In this document: piece after piece, positions 21,037-62,614 of the stretch | Numbering within the stretch: position 1 is the first letter of the stretch | How the letters are laid out: the number at the start of each line of letters is the position of its first letter | Assembly: GCA_014843695.1 (NCBI GenBank) | Contig: CM026397.1 | Span: forward strand, 40,528,428 to 40,592,427 | Reading direction: 5' to 3' | Source: Archivesica marissinica | Lineage: Eukaryota > Mollusca > Bivalvia > Venerida > Vesicomyidae | DNA length: 64,000 bases | Notes under the pieces: model-generated | Told to the model about the DNA's origin: nothing | Seen by the model: only the letters and a program-made list of their open reading frames with translations | The model's database searches: none | Position numbers and translations under genes: made by a program

Positions 21037-22260
21037 ATGTTGTTCAATATTTCACTTCCTCGAAGTCCGTCACGAAGATGTCTGCTACTTCTCTCCTGCG
21101 TTGGGCTCGGCATGCTCACGGTATTCATAATGCATAAACATTCTCCTCCAGAGCATAAGGACAGGACTGTGATAAATGTTCGTAAGTGGCTCGATAATCC
21201 GTACACCGGATGCAGCGGCCATTTTACCGGATATGGACATGAGTTCGCCTGGTTGCGTTACGCAAGAGTTGACAAAAGGACGAAACTGTTTTCCATACCG
21301 TGCGATGATGAACTTCCGGTGTATAAGTTTCAATTTGGCAAGGATGGAACGGTGCTACGTGAATGGATGAAAACCATGGAAGTATTCCCACATTCAGAAG
21401 TCTCTAAATTCGGAAATACTACAGTGGAAACTGCAACTATTGTAATAATGAGATTTGAGGCGCATAATTTATACCATACGTTATGTGAGTGGTACAACGT
21501 ATTTGTTGTTGCAAAATTGCTCAAGTTAAATCCGAAACATGTGGGGATATTATTCATGGATGATCGACCACGTGGTTTAATGGACGACACGTGGATGACA
21601 TTGTTTGGCCATATGACTAGATATTCGAAACTTCCAGCAAACGCTATATTCAAAAACCTTATATGGAACGTGATAGGTTATGAAAGTCCTGTTAATTTTC
21701 ATAATTTAAAAATACTTCCATATGTAGATGATTTCTATAATTTCTTTATCAGGTCGCTTGGAATCAGTGAGGCTAAAGTATTGAATTGTAAAATGCTACA
21801 CGTAACAATAATATGGCGACGCGATTACATGTCACACCCGGAAAGACAAAACGACACAGGAGGGTTAATTCATAGAAAATTCCAAAATGAAAATGAGATT
21901 TTAGATGTGATCAATGACATGTTGCATGGTCATTTAATCCAAACCGTTATACTTGAACACGTGGGCATGAACGATCAAGTGAAACTACTTACAAACACTG
22001 ACCTATTAATAGGCATGCACGGGGCGGGGATGGCGCACGTGATGATATTACCAAAACACGCGGCAGTGTTCGAAACATTTCCTGACTATTGGGGATTCCA
22101 AAGACATTTCAAGGCATTTGCCAGATGGAGAGGCGTAAAATACTTGGGCTGGCAAAACAAAGACTCGAGAAATGAATATCCTAATTTCTATACAAGAATC
22201 CCAGCAGACGTTGTACGATCTCATTTAGAAGTGTTAATCAATTATTTGTGTCCCACTTGA
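21037..22260 (+). CDS. GT61-family glycosyltransferase, type II membrane protein
   Basis: An uninterrupted 407-residue protein. Residues 1-12 are basic and short, 14-32 are a hydrophobic signal anchor (RCLLLLSCVGLGMLTVFIM), so the catalytic part should face the Golgi/ER lumen. The catalytic region has the family's two signatures: RFEAHNLYHTLCEWYN at 139-154 and TDLLIGMHGAGMAHVMILP with His 328 at about 320-338, then AAVFETFP. The family (EOGT, POMGNT2 and plant xylosyl/arabinosyl enzymes) transfers sugars from nucleotide donors to proteins or glycans; I cannot tell the donor or acceptor here. One N-glycosylation site (NTT, residue 127). The start is the first in-frame Met just before the anchor. 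No intron is visible, unlike its neighbours, so retro-copying or a single-exon family expansion is possible. Family assignment is sure, substrate unknown. Confidence 0.9.
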   Translation: MLFNISLPRSPSRRCLLLLSCVGLGMLTVFIMHKHSPPEHKDRTVINVRKWLDNPYTGCSGHFTGYGHEFAWLRYARVDKRTKLFSIPCDDELPVYKFQFGKDGTVLREWMKTMEVFPHSEVSKFGNTTVETATIVIMRFEAHNLYHTLCEWYNVFVVAKLLKLNPKHVGILFMDDRPRGLMDDTWMTLFGHMTRYSKLPANAIFKNLIWNVIGYESPVNFHNLKILPYVDDFYNFFIRSLGISEAKVLNCKMLHVTIIWRRDYMSHPERQNDTGGLIHRKFQNENEILDVINDMLHGHLIQTVILEHVGMNDQVKLLTNTDLLIGMHGAGMAHVMILPKHAAVFETFPDYWGFQRHFKAFARWRGVKYLGWQNKDSRNEYPNFYTRIPADVVRSHLEVLINYLCPT

Positions 22261-22343
22261 CATTAGCTAATCAGCTCAATGGTGTAGTAATGTAATCATA
22301 TATATGTTATGCTTTCCAATGAATGCTTGAGTTTTCTCAATGA

Positions 22344-22349
22344 AATAAA
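22344..22349 (+). terminator. Polyadenylation signal of the GT61 gene
   Basis: AATAAA 84 nt after the stop codon. Confidence 0.65.
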
Positions 22350-22567
22350 ATGCTATATTTCACTGTGGAAGATGGCATTTTCTCTGAAACTGCTTTAGTT
22401 TCGTATTCCTCCGCGGTTGGGTGTACTTTTGTATTTTAGCTATTTTCGGACTATCATATAAATTATAAACTTTAATATATTCTAACGAATTTGTTTTGTC
22501 TATAGTTTTTAATTTTGACAGCAAACTAACATAATTGGTTGTGCAGTTGTATGACTTGTTTCAAATT

Positions 22568-23790
22568 GTTTGTATCATGTGGCTTGTATCATAAAGTTTA
22601 TGTGATATGCCTATGGCTTGCTTCGTGTGGCTTGTATCATATCGTTTATGCGATATGCCTATTGCTTGCTTCGTGTGGCTTGTATCATGTGGCTTGTATC
22701 ATGTGGCTTGTATCATAAAGTTTATGTGATATGCCTATGGCTTACTTCGTGTGGCTTGTATCATATAGTTTATGCGATATGCCTATTGCTTGCTTCGTGT
22801 GGCTTGTATCATGTGGCTTGTATCATAAAGTGTATGTGATATGCCTATTGCTTGTATCATGTGGCTTGTATCATGTGGCTTGTATCATAAAGTGTATGTG
22901 ATATGCCTATTGCTTGTATCATGTGGCTTGTATCATGTGGCTTGTATCATGTGGCTTGTATCATAAAATTTATGTGATATGCCTATTGCTTGCTTCGTGT
23001 GGCTTGTATTGATTGTATCATGTGGCTTGTATCATAACGTTTATGTGATATGCCTATTGCTTGCTTCATGCGGCTTGTATCATGTGGCTTGTATCATGTG
23101 GCTTGTATCATGTGGCTTGTATCATATGGCTTGTATCATGTGGCTTGTATCATGTGGCTTGTATCGTGTGGCTTGTATCATGTGGCTTGTATCATATGGC
23201 TTGTATCGTGTGGCTTGTATCATGTGGCTTGTATCATGTGGCTTGTATCATGTGGCTTGTATCCTGTGGCTTGCTCCATGTGGATTGTATCATGTGGCTT
23301 GTATCGTGTGGCTTGCTCCATGTGGATTGTAACCTGTGGCTTGCTCCATGTGGATTGTATCATGTGGCTTGTATCCTGTGGCTTGTATCGTGTGGCTTGC
23401 TCCATGTGGATTGTATCCTGTGGCTTGCTCCATGTGGATTGTATCCTGTGCTTGCTCCATGTGGATTGTATCGTGTGGCTTGCTCCATGTGGATTGTATC
23501 CTGTGGCTTGCTCCATGTGGATTGTATCATGTGGCTTGTATCATGTGGCTTGTATCATGTGGCTTGTATCATGTGGCTTGTATCCTGTGGCTTGCTCCAT
23601 GTGGATTGTATCATGTGGCTTGTATCATGTGGCTTGTATCATGTGGCTTGTATCATGTGGCTTGCTTCATGTGGCTTGTATCATGTGGCTTGTATCATAT
23701 AGTTTATGTGATATGCCTATTGCTTGCCTCATGTGACTTGTAGCATGTGGCTTGCTCCATGTGGCTTGTATCAGATGACTTGTTTCATAT
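22568..23790. repeat. 14-bp minisatellite, with an older 40-50-bp compound unit at its 5' end
   Basis: Core unit CATGTGGCTTGTAT. From 22568 to about 23050 it is interleaved with AAAGTTTATGTGATATGCCT (compound units); from 23050 to 23700 it is nearly pure 14-mers, with a variant block CTCCATGTGGATTGTATCCT. The unit lacks stops, so several frames stay open for up to 228 codons of CGLYHVAC-type repeats; I do not consider these proteins. Confidence 0.97.
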
Positions 23791-23949
23791 TCTGTGTATC
23801 ATATTACTTGTATAATACGAATTGCATCATATAATTCATACCATTTGACTTGTGTAATATGGCTTGTATCTTGCAACGGCAATGTGGAATTTAAGTGCCT
23901 TGCCTAATAGCACAATCGTAATGGCTATGATTATGCTTAAAGCTAGGGC

Positions 23950-24044
23950 GAGAACCAATGGTAACACGCTGGACTGGTAATCCAGTGATCCCATGTCTCA
24001 TGTCGGTGCTTTATACAGTGGACGTAAAAGAACCAGAGGAGACT
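23950..24044 (+). mobile_element. SINE family A fragment at the 5' border of the 43-bp satellite
   Basis: Contains the anticodon-arm part of the head (AACACGCTGGACTGGTAATC) and body (TCATGTCGGTGCTTTATACA, AAAGAACCAGAGGAGACTCT). It is broken exactly where the satellite begins. Just before it, 23885-23925 matches the family C body (TGCCTTGCCTAATAGCACAATCGTAA). Confidence 0.8.
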
Positions 24045-27000
24045 CTGTGTATTGCAGTGCATTGTGCAGGTAGTCCAGTGGGTAGGACTGTGTAGTGTAG
24101 TGTAGGTAGTCCAGTGGGTAGGACCGTGTATTCTAGTGCATAGTACATGTAGTCCAGTGTGTAGGACTGTGTATTATAGTGCATAGTACAGGTAGTCCAG
24201 TGGGTAGGACTGTGTATTATAGTGCATAGTACAGGTAGTCCAGTGGGTAGGACTGTGTATTATAGTGCATAGTACATGTAGTCCAGTGTGTAGGACTGTG
24301 TATTATAGTGCATAGTACAGGTAGTCCAGTGGGTAGGACTGTGTATTATAGTGCATAGTACAGGTAGTCCAGTGGGTAGGACTGTGTATTATAGTGCATA
24401 GTACAGGTAGTCCAGTGGGTAGGACTGTGTATTATAGTGCATAGTACATGTAGTCCAGTGTGTAGGACTGTGTATTATAGTGCATAGTACAGGTAGTCCA
24501 GTGGGTAGGACTGTGTATTATAGTGCATAGTACAGGTAGTCCAGTGGGTAGGACTGTGTATTATAGTGCATAGTACAGGTAGTCCAGTGGGTAGGACTGT
24601 GTATTATAGTGCATAGTGCAGGTAGTCCAGTGGTTAGGACTGTGTATTATTGTGCATAGTGCAGGTAGTCCAGTGGGTAGGACTGAGTATTATAGTACAT
24701 AGTGCAGGTAGTCCAGTGGGTAGGACTGTGTATTATAGTGCATAGTACAGGTAGTCCAGTGGGTATGACTGTTTATTATATAATAGTGCAAAGTGCAGGT
24801 AGTCCAGTGGGTAGGACCGTGTATTATAGTGCATAGTGCAGGTAGTCCAGTGGTTAGGACTGTGTATTATTGTGCATAGTGCAGGTAGTCCAGTGGGTAG
24901 GACTGAGTATTATAGTACATAGTGCAGGTAGTCCAGTGGGTAGGACTGTGTATTATGGTACATAGTGCAGGTAGTCCAGTGGGTAGGACTGTGTATTATG
25001 GTACATAGTGCAGGTAGTCCAGTGGGTAGGACTGTGTATTATGGTACATAGTGCAGGTAGTCCAGTGGGTAGGACTGTGCATTATAGTGCATAGTGCAGG
25101 TAGTCCAGTTGGTAGGACTGTGTATTATAGTACATAGTGCATTATAGTGAATAGTGCAGGTAGTCCAGTGGGTAGGACTGTGTATTATTGTACATAGTAC
25201 ATGTAGTCCAGTGGGTAGGACTGTGTATTATAGTACATAGTACAGGTAGTCCAGTGGGTAGGACTGTGTATTATATTACACAGTACATGTAGTCCAGTGG
25301 GTAGGACTGTGTATTATAGTACATAGTACAGGTAGTCCAGTGGTTAGGACTGTGTATTATAGTGCATAGTGCAGGTAGTCCAGTGGGTAGGACCGTGTAT
25401 TATAGTGCATAGTGCGGGTAATCCCGTGGGTAGGACCGTGTATTATAGTGCATAGTGCCGGTAGTCCAGTGGGTAGGACTGTGTATTATAGTGCAAAGTG
25501 CAGGTAGTCCAGTGGGTAGGACCGTGTATTATAGTGCATAGTGCAGGTAGTCCAGTGGGTAGGACCGTGTATCATAGTGCATAGAGCAGGTAGTCCAGTG
25601 GGTAGGACTGTGTAGTATAGTGCATAGTACAGGTAATCCCGTGGGTAGGACCGTGTATTATAGTGCACAGTGCATGTAATCCAGTGGGTAGGAATGTGTA
25701 TTATAGTGCATAGTGCCGGTAGTCCAGTGGGTAGGACTGTGTATTATAGTGCAAAGTGCAGGTAGTCCAGTGGGTAGGACCGTGTATTATAGTGCATAGT
25801 GCAGGTAGTCCAGTGGGTAGGACCGTGTATCATAGTGCATAGAGCAGGTAGTCCAGTGGGTAGGACTGTGTAGTATAGTGCATAGTACAGGTAATCCCGT
25901 GGGTAGGACCGTGTATTATAGTGCACAGTGCATGTAATCCAGTGGGTAGGAATGTGTATTATAGTGCATAGTGCAGGTAATCCAGTGGGTAGGACTGTGT
26001 ATTATAGTGCATAGTGCAGGTAGTCCAGTGGGTAGGACTGTGTATTATAGTGCATAGTGCAGGTAGTCCAGTGGGTAGGACTGTGTATTATAGTGCATAG
26101 TGCAGGTAGTCCAGTGGGTAGGACTGTGTATTATAGTGCATAGTGCCGGTAGTCCAGTGGTAGGACCGTGTATTATAGTGCATAGTGCAGGTAGTCCAGT
26201 GGGTAGGACTGTGTATTATAGTGCATAGTGCAGGTAGTCCAGGGGTAGGACTGTGTATTATAGTACATAGTACAGGTAGTCCAGTGGGTAGGACTGTGTA
26301 TTATAGTGCATAGTGCCGGTAGTCCAGTGGGTAGGACTGTGTATTATAGTACATAGTGCAGGTAGTCCAGTGGGTAGGATTGTGTATTATAGTGCATAGT
26401 GCAGGTAGTCCAGTGGGTAGGACTGTGTATTATAGTGCATAGTGCAGGTAGTCCAGTGGGTAGGACTGTGTATCATAGTACATAGTGCAGGTAGTCCAGT
26501 GGGTAGGACTGTGTATTATAGTACATAGTACAGGTAGTCCAGTGGGTAGGACTGTGTATTATAGTACATAGTACAGGTAGTCCAGTGGGTATGACTGTGT
26601 ATTATAGTGCAAAGTGCAGGTAGTCCAGTGGGTAGGACTGTGTATTATAGTGCATAGTGCAGGTAGTCCAGTGGGTAGGACTGTGTATTATAGTGCATAG
26701 TGCAGGTAGTCCAGTGGGTAGGACTGTGTATTATAGTGCATAGTGCAGGTAGTCCAGTGGGTAGGACTGTGTATTATAGTGCATAGTGCAGGTAGTCCAG
26801 TGGGTAGGACTGTGTATTATAGTACATAGTGCATTATAGTGAATAGTGCAGGTAGTCCAGTGGGTAGGACTGTGTATTATAGTACATAGTACATGTAGTC
26901 CAGTGGGTAGGACTGTGTATTATAGTGCATAGTGCCGGTAGTCCAGTGGGTAGGACTGTGTATTATAGTGCATAGTGCCGGTAGTCCAGTGGTAGGACTG

Positions 27001-30000
27001 TGTATTATAGTACATAGTGCAGGTAGTCCAGTGGGTAGGACTGTGTATTATAGTGCATAGTGCAGGTAGTCCAGTGTGTAGGACTGTGTATTATAGTGCA
27101 TAGTGCAGGTAGTCCAGTGGGTAGGACTGTGTATTATAGTGCATAGTGCCGGTAGTCCAGTGTGTAGGACTGTGTATTATAGTGCATAATGCATGTAGTC
27201 CAGTGGGTAGGACCCTGTATTATAGTGCATAGTGCCGGTAGTCAAGTGGGTAGGACGTGCATTATAGTGCATAGTGCAGGTAGTCCAGTGGGTAGGACTG
27301 TGTATTATAGTATATAGTACATGTAGTCCAGTGGGTATGACTGTGTATTATAGTGCAGTGTGCCGGTAGTCCAGTGGGTAGGACTGTGTATTATAGTGCA
27401 TAGTGCCGGTAGTCCAGTGGTAGGACTGTGTATCATAATACATAGTGCAGGTAGTCCAGTGGGTAGGACTGTGTATTATAGTGCATAGTGCAGGTATTCC
27501 AGTGGGTAGGACTGTGTATTATAGTACATAGTACAGGTAGTCCAGTGGGTAGGACTGTGTATTATAGTACATAGTGCAGGTAGTCCAGTGGGTAGGACTC
27601 TGTATTATAGTACATAGTGCCGGTAGTCCAGTGGTAGGACTGTGTATTATAGTACATAGGACAGATAGTCCAGAGGTAGGACTGTGTATTATAGTGCATA
27701 GTGCCGGTAGTCCAGTGGGTAGGACAGTGTATTATAGTACATAGTGCAGGAAGTCCAGTGGGTAGGACAGTGTATTATAGTGCATAGTACATGTAGTCCA
27801 GTGAGTAGGACCGTGTATTATAGTGCATAGTGCAGGTAGTCCAGTGGGTAGGACTGTGTATTATAGTACATAGTGCAGGTAGTCCAGTGGGTAGGACTGA
27901 GTATTATAGTGCATAGTACATGTAGTCCAGTGGGTAGGACTGTGTATTATAGTGCACAGTGCCGGTAGTCCAGTGGGTAGGACTGTGTATTATAGTGCAT
28001 AGTACATGTAGTTCAGTGGGTAGGACTGTGTTTTATAATGCATAGTGCAGGTAGTCCAGTGGGTATGACCGTGTATGATAGTGCAGTGTGCAGGTAGTCC
28101 AGTGGGTATGACCGTGTATTATAGTGCATAGTGCAGGTAGTCCAGTGGGTAGGACTGTGTATTATATAATAGTGCACAGTGCAGGTAGTCCAGTGGGTAG
28201 GACCGTGTATTATAGTGCATAGTGCAGGTAGTCCAGTGGGTAGGACTGTGCATTATAGTGCATAGTGCAGGTAGTCCAGTGGGTAGGACTGTGCATTATA
28301 GTGCATAGTGCAGGTAGTCCAGTGGGTAGGAATGTGTATTATAGTGCATAGTGCAGGTAGTCCAGTGGGTAGAACTGTGTATTATAGTGCATAGTGCCGG
28401 TAATCTAGTGGGTAGGACTGTGTATTATAGTACATAGTGTCGGTAGTCCAGTGGGTAGGATTGTGTATTATTGTTCATAGTGCAGGTAGTCCAGAGGGTA
28501 GGACTGTGTATTATAGTGCATAGTGCCGGTAGTCCCGTGGGTAGGACTGTGTATTATAGTACATAGTGCCGGTAGTCCATAGGGTAGTACTGTGTATTAT
28601 TGTGCATAGTGCAGGTAGTCCAGTGGGTAGGACTGTGTATCATAGTGCATAGTGCAGGTAGTCCAGTGGGTAGGAATGTGTATTATAGTACATAGTGCAG
28701 GTAGTCCAGTGGGTAGGACTGTGTATTATAGTACATAGTACCGGTAGTCCAGTGGGTAGGACTGTGTATTATAGTACACAGTACATGTAGTCCAGTGGGT
28801 ATGACCGTGTATTATAGTACATAGTACAGGTAGTCAAGTGGGTAGGACTGTGTATTTTAGAGCATAGTGCAGGTAGTCCTGTGGGTAGGACTGTGTATTA
28901 TAGTGCATAGTACAGGTAGTCCAGTGGGTAGGACTGTGTATTATAGTGCATAGTGCAGGTAGTCCAGTGGTTAGGACTGTGTATTATAGTGCATAGTGCA
29001 GGTAGTCCAGTGGTTAGGACTGTGTATTATAGTACATAGTGCAGGTAGTCCAGTGGTTAGGAATGTGTATTATAGTACATAGTGCAGGTAGTCCAGTGGG
29101 TTGGACTGTGCATTATAGTGCATAGTGCAGGTAGTCCAGTGGGTAGGACTGTGTATTATAGTACATAGTGCAGGTAGTCCAGTGGGTAGGACTGTGTATT
29201 ATAGTACATAGTACAGGTAGTCCAGTGGATAGGACTGTATATTATAGTACACAGTACATGTAGTCCAGTGGGTATGACTGTTTATTATATAATAGTGCAA
29301 AGTGCAGGTAGTCCAGTGGGTAGGACCGTGTATTATAGTGCATAGTGCAGGTAGTCCAGTGGTTAGGACTGTGTATTATTGTGCATAGTGCAGGTATTCC
29401 AGTGGGTAGGACTGTGTATTATAGTACATAGTGCAGGTAGTCCAGTGGGTAGGACTGTGCATTATAGTGCATAGTGCAGGTAGTCCAGTTGGTAGGACTG
29501 TGTATTATAGTACATAGTGCATTATAGTGAATAGTGCAGGTAGTCCAGTGGGTAGGACTGTGTATTATTGTACATAGTACATGTAGTCCAGTGGGTAGGA
29601 CTGTGTATTATAGTGCAGAGTGCCGGTAGTCCAGTGGGTAGGACTGTGTATTATAGTGCATAGTGCCGGTAGTCCAGTGGTAGGACTGTGTATTATAATA
29701 CATAGTGCAGGTAATCCAGTGGGTAGGACTGTGTATTATAGTGCATAGTACAGGTAGTCCAGTGGGTAGGACTGTGTGTTATAGTGCATAGTGCAGGTAG
29801 TCCAGTGGGTAGGACTGTGTATTATAGTGCATAGTGCCGGTAGTCCAGTGTGTAGGACTGTGTATTATAGTGCATAATGCATGTAGTCCAGTGGGTAGGA
29901 CCCTGTATTATAGTGCATAGTGCCGGTAGTCAAGTGGGTAGGACTGTGCATTATAGTGCATAGTGCAGGTAGTCCAGTGGGTAGGACTGTGTATTATAGT

Positions 30001-33000
30001 ATATAGTACATGTAGTCCAGTGGGTATGACTGTGTATTATAGTGCAGTGTGCCGGTAGTCCAGTGGGTAGGACTGTGTATTATAGTGCATAGTGCCGGTA
30101 GTCCAGTGGTAGGACTGTGTATCATAATACATAGTGCAGGTAGTCCAGTGGATAGGACTGTGTATTATAGTGCATAGTGCAGGTATTCCAGTGGGTAGGA
30201 CTGTGTATTATAGTACATAGTACAGGTAGTCCAGTGGGTAGGACTGTGTATTATAGTACATAGTGCAGGTAGTCCAGTGGGTAGGACTCTGTATTATAGT
30301 ACATAGTGCCGGTAGTCCAGTGGTAGGACTGTGTATTATAGTACATAGGACAGATAGTCCAGAGGTAGGACTGTGTATTATAGTGCATAGTGCCGGTAGT
30401 CCAGTGGGTAGGACAGTGTATTATAGTACATAGTGCAGGAAGTCCAGTGGGTAGGACAGTGTATTATAGTGCATAGTACATGTAGTCCAGTGAGTAGGAC
30501 CGTGTATTATAGTGCATAGTGCAGGTAGTCCAGTGGGTATGACTGTGTATTATAGTACATAGTGCAGGTAGTCCAGTGGGTAGGACTGAGTATTATAGTG
30601 CATAGTACATGTAGTCCAGTGGGTAGGACTGTGTATTATAGTGCACAGTGCCGGTAGTCTAGTGGGTAGGACTGTGTATTATAGTGCATAGTACATGTAG
30701 TTCAGTGGGTAGGACTGTGTTTTATAATGCATAGTGCAGGTAGTCCAGTGGGTATGACCGTGTATGATAGTGCAGTGTGCAGGTAGTCCAGTGGGTATGA
30801 CCGTGTATTATAGTGCATAGTGCAGGTAGTCCAGTGGGTAGGACTGTGTATTATATAATAGTGCACAGTGCAGGTAGTCCAGTGGGTAGGACCGTGTATT
30901 ATAGTGCATAGTGCAGGTAGTCCAGTGGGTAGGACTGTGCATTATAGTGCATAGTGCAGGTAGTCCAGTGGGTAGGATTGTGCATTATAGTACATAATGC
31001 AGGTAGTCCAGTGGGTAGGAATATGTATTATAGTGCATAGTGCAGGTAGTCCAGTGGGTAGAACTGTGTATTATAGTGCATAGTGCCGGTAATCTAGTGG
31101 GTAGGACTGTGTATTATAGTACATAGTGTCGGTAGTCCAGTGGGTAGGATTGTGTATTATTGTTCATAGTGCAGGTAGTCCAGTGGGTAGGATTGTGTAT
31201 TATAGTGCATAATGCAGGTAGTCCAGTGGGTAGGACTGTGTATTATTGTGCATAGTGCAGGTAGTCCAGTGGGTAGTACTGTGTATTATTGTGCATAGTG
31301 CAGGTAGTCCAGTGGGTAGGACTGTGTATTATAGTACATAGTGCCGGTAGTCCATAGGGTAGTACTGTGTATTATTGTGCATAGTGCATGTAGTCCATAG
31401 GGTAGTACTGTGTATTATTGTGCATAGTGCAGGTAGTCCATAGGGTAGTACTGTGTATTATTGTGCATAGTGCAGGTAGTCCAGTGGGTAGGACTGTGTA
31501 TTATAGTACATAGTGCCGGTAGTCCATAGGGTAGTACTGTGTATTATTGTGCATAGTGCAGGTAGTCCAGTGGGTAGGACTGTGTATTATAGTGCATAGT
31601 GCCGGTAGTCCCGTGGGTAGGACTATGTATTATAGTACATAGTGCCGGTAGTCCATAGGGTAGTACTGTGTATTATTGTGCATAGTGCAGGTAGTCCAGT
31701 GGGTAGGACTGTGTATTTTAGAGCATAGTGCAGGTAGTCCAGTGGGTATGACCGTGTATTATAGTACATAGTACAGGTAGTCAAGTGGGTAGGACTGTGT
31801 ATTTTAGAGCATAGTGCAGGTAGTCCAGTGGGTAGGACTGTGTATTATAGTGCATAGTACAGGTAGTCCAGTGGGTAGGACTGTGTATTATAGTGCATAG
31901 TGCAGGTAGTCCAGTGGTTAGGACTGTGTATTATAGTGCATAGTGCAGGTAGTCCAGTGGTTAGGACTGTGTATTATAGTACATAGTGCAGGTAGTCCAG
32001 TGGTTAGGACTGTGTATTATAGTACATAGTGCAGGTAGTCCAGTGGGTAGGACTGTGCATTATAGTGCATAGTGCAGGTAGTCCAGTGGGTAGGACTGTG
32101 TATTATAGTACATAGTGCAGGTAGTCCAGTGGGTAGGACTGTGTATTATAGTGCATAGTGCCGGTAGTCCAGTGGTAGGACTGTGTATCATAATACATAG
32201 TGCAGGTAGTCCAGTGGGTAGGACTGTGTATTATAGTGCATAGTGCAGGTATTCCAGTGGATAGGACTGTATATTATAGTACACAGTACATGTAGTCCAG
32301 TGGGTATGACTGTGTATTATAGTGCATAGTGCAGGTAGTCCAGTGGTTAGGACTGTGTATTATAGTGCATAGTACATGTAGTCCAGTGGGTAGGACTGTG
32401 TATTATGGTACATAGTGCAGGTAGTCCAGTGGTTAGGACTGTGTATTATTGTGCATAGTGCTGGTATTCCAGTGGGTAGGACTGTGTATTATAGTACATA
32501 GTGCAGGTAGTCCAGTGGGTAGGACTGTGCATTATAGTGCATAGTGCAGGTAGTCCAGTTGGTAGGACTGTGTATTATAGTACATAGTGCATTATAGTGA
32601 ATAGTGCAGGTAGTCCAGTGGGTAGGACTGTGTATTATTGTACATAGTACATGTAGTCCAGTGGGTAGGACTGTGTATTATAGTGCAGAGTGCCGGTAGT
32701 CCAGTGGGTAGGACTATGTATTATAGTGCATAGTGCCGGTAGTCCAGTGGTAGGACTGTGTATTATAATACATAGTGCAGGTAATCCAGTGGGTAGGACT
32801 GTGTATTATAGTGCATAGTACAGGTAGTCCAGTGGGTAGGACTGTGTATTATAGTGCATAGTGCAGGTAGTCCAGTGTGTAGGACTGTGTATTATAGTGC
32901 ATAGTGCAGGTAGTCCAGTGGGTAGGACTGTGTATTATAGTGCATAGTGCAGGTAGTCCAGTGGGTAGGACTGTGTATTATAGTGCAGAGTGCAGGTAGT

Positions 33001-33574
33001 CCAGTGGGTAGGACCGTGTATTATAGTACATAGCACAGGTAGTCAAGTGGGTAGGACTGTGTATTATAGAGCATAGTGCAGGTAGTCCAGTGGGTAGGAC
33101 TGTGTATTGTAGTGCATAGTGCAGGTAGTCCAGTGGGTAGGACTATGTATTATAGTGCATAGTGCAGGTAGTCCAGTGGGTAGGACTGTGTATTATAGTG
33201 CATAATGCAGGTAGTCCAGTGGGTAGGACTGTGTATAATAGTGCATAGTGCAGGTAGTCCAGTGGGTAGGACTGTGTATTATAGTGCAGGTAGTCCAGTG
33301 GGTAGGACTGTGTATTATAGTGCATAGTGCAGGTAATCCAGTGGGTAGGACTGTGTATTATAGTGCATAGTGCAGGTAGTCCAGCGGGTAGGACTGTGTA
33401 TTATAGTGCATAGTGCCGGTAGTCCAGTGGGTAGGACTGTGTAGTATAGTACATATTGCAGGTAGTCCAGTGGGTAGGTAGGACTGTGTATTATAGTGCA
33501 GGTAGTCCAGTGGGTAGGACTGTGTATTATAGTGCATAGTGCAGGTAGTCCAGTGGGTAGGACCGTGTATTATC
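24044..33574. repeat. 43-bp satellite array, about 221 units, with higher-order duplications
   Basis: Unit GTGCAGGTAGTCCAGTGGGT, AGGACTGTGTATTATAGTGC, ATA. Common variants are ACAG/GCCG for GCAG, GTACATA for GTGCATA and GTTAGG for GGTAGG. Larger blocks are duplicated: 25486-25668 equals 25744-25926 (258 bp, six units); about 27.1-28.5 kb recurs at 29.8-31.2 kb (offset near 2,689 bp); the block at 25081-25220 recurs at 29461-29600 and 32531-32670. Minus-strand open frames (YPLDYLHYAL-type) are composition effects. Confidence 0.98.
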
Positions 33575-33588
33575 ATATCCCCTCCTCT

Positions 33589-33594
33589 TTTATT
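33589..33594 (-). terminator. Polyadenylation signal of the FRRS1-like gene
   Basis: AATAAA on the minus strand, 213 nt after the stop codon and 15 bp before the satellite edge. It predicts a 3' UTR of about 230 nt that ends at or in the 43-bp satellite. Confidence 0.6.
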
Positions 33595-33806
33595 CTGTTG
33601 ACAACTGTAAGAACTCCATACTAACTAACCGATAGACACATTCTGTCTGATTCTTGCGGCAGTATAGTGGGTGGGGAATGAATATAACCATGGAATGCAT
33701 AAAACAAAATCTTATAATTTCATAGAAGTATATACAATCGTGCACTATTATGCACGATATATTGAGTTTTTCAATGTGGTACAACACAGCAGGATATATA
33801 TAGATA

Positions 33807-62324
<28,518 letters not shown>

Positions 62325-62614
62325 AATTTGAAAACATGAACTATGATGCTGTTTTTACAGAAGTTGACCCGGATAATATATTAAATATTACTGCTAAGCT
62401 TCACGTGACTTCTCAGTGAAACATTTGATATGCAAGATCGTGTAAACAAACATGGATTCTGAAACAAACATCAGATAGAGATGTGCAGACGTTTCTGCTG
62501 AAGAAATCGTTTCCTGTTAATCCTGTATTCGGCATAATGAAATAGACATTGTCCTTTGTTGAGGGGCATATTATGGAGTATCTCCCTCGTCCAAGCAATA
62601 TGAGATAGCAAAGC

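Noticed and set aside
22618..23743. Several overlapping frames encoding CGLYHVAC-type repeats
   Set aside because: The 14-bp unit has no stop codon and cycles through all frames; no unique start or domain.
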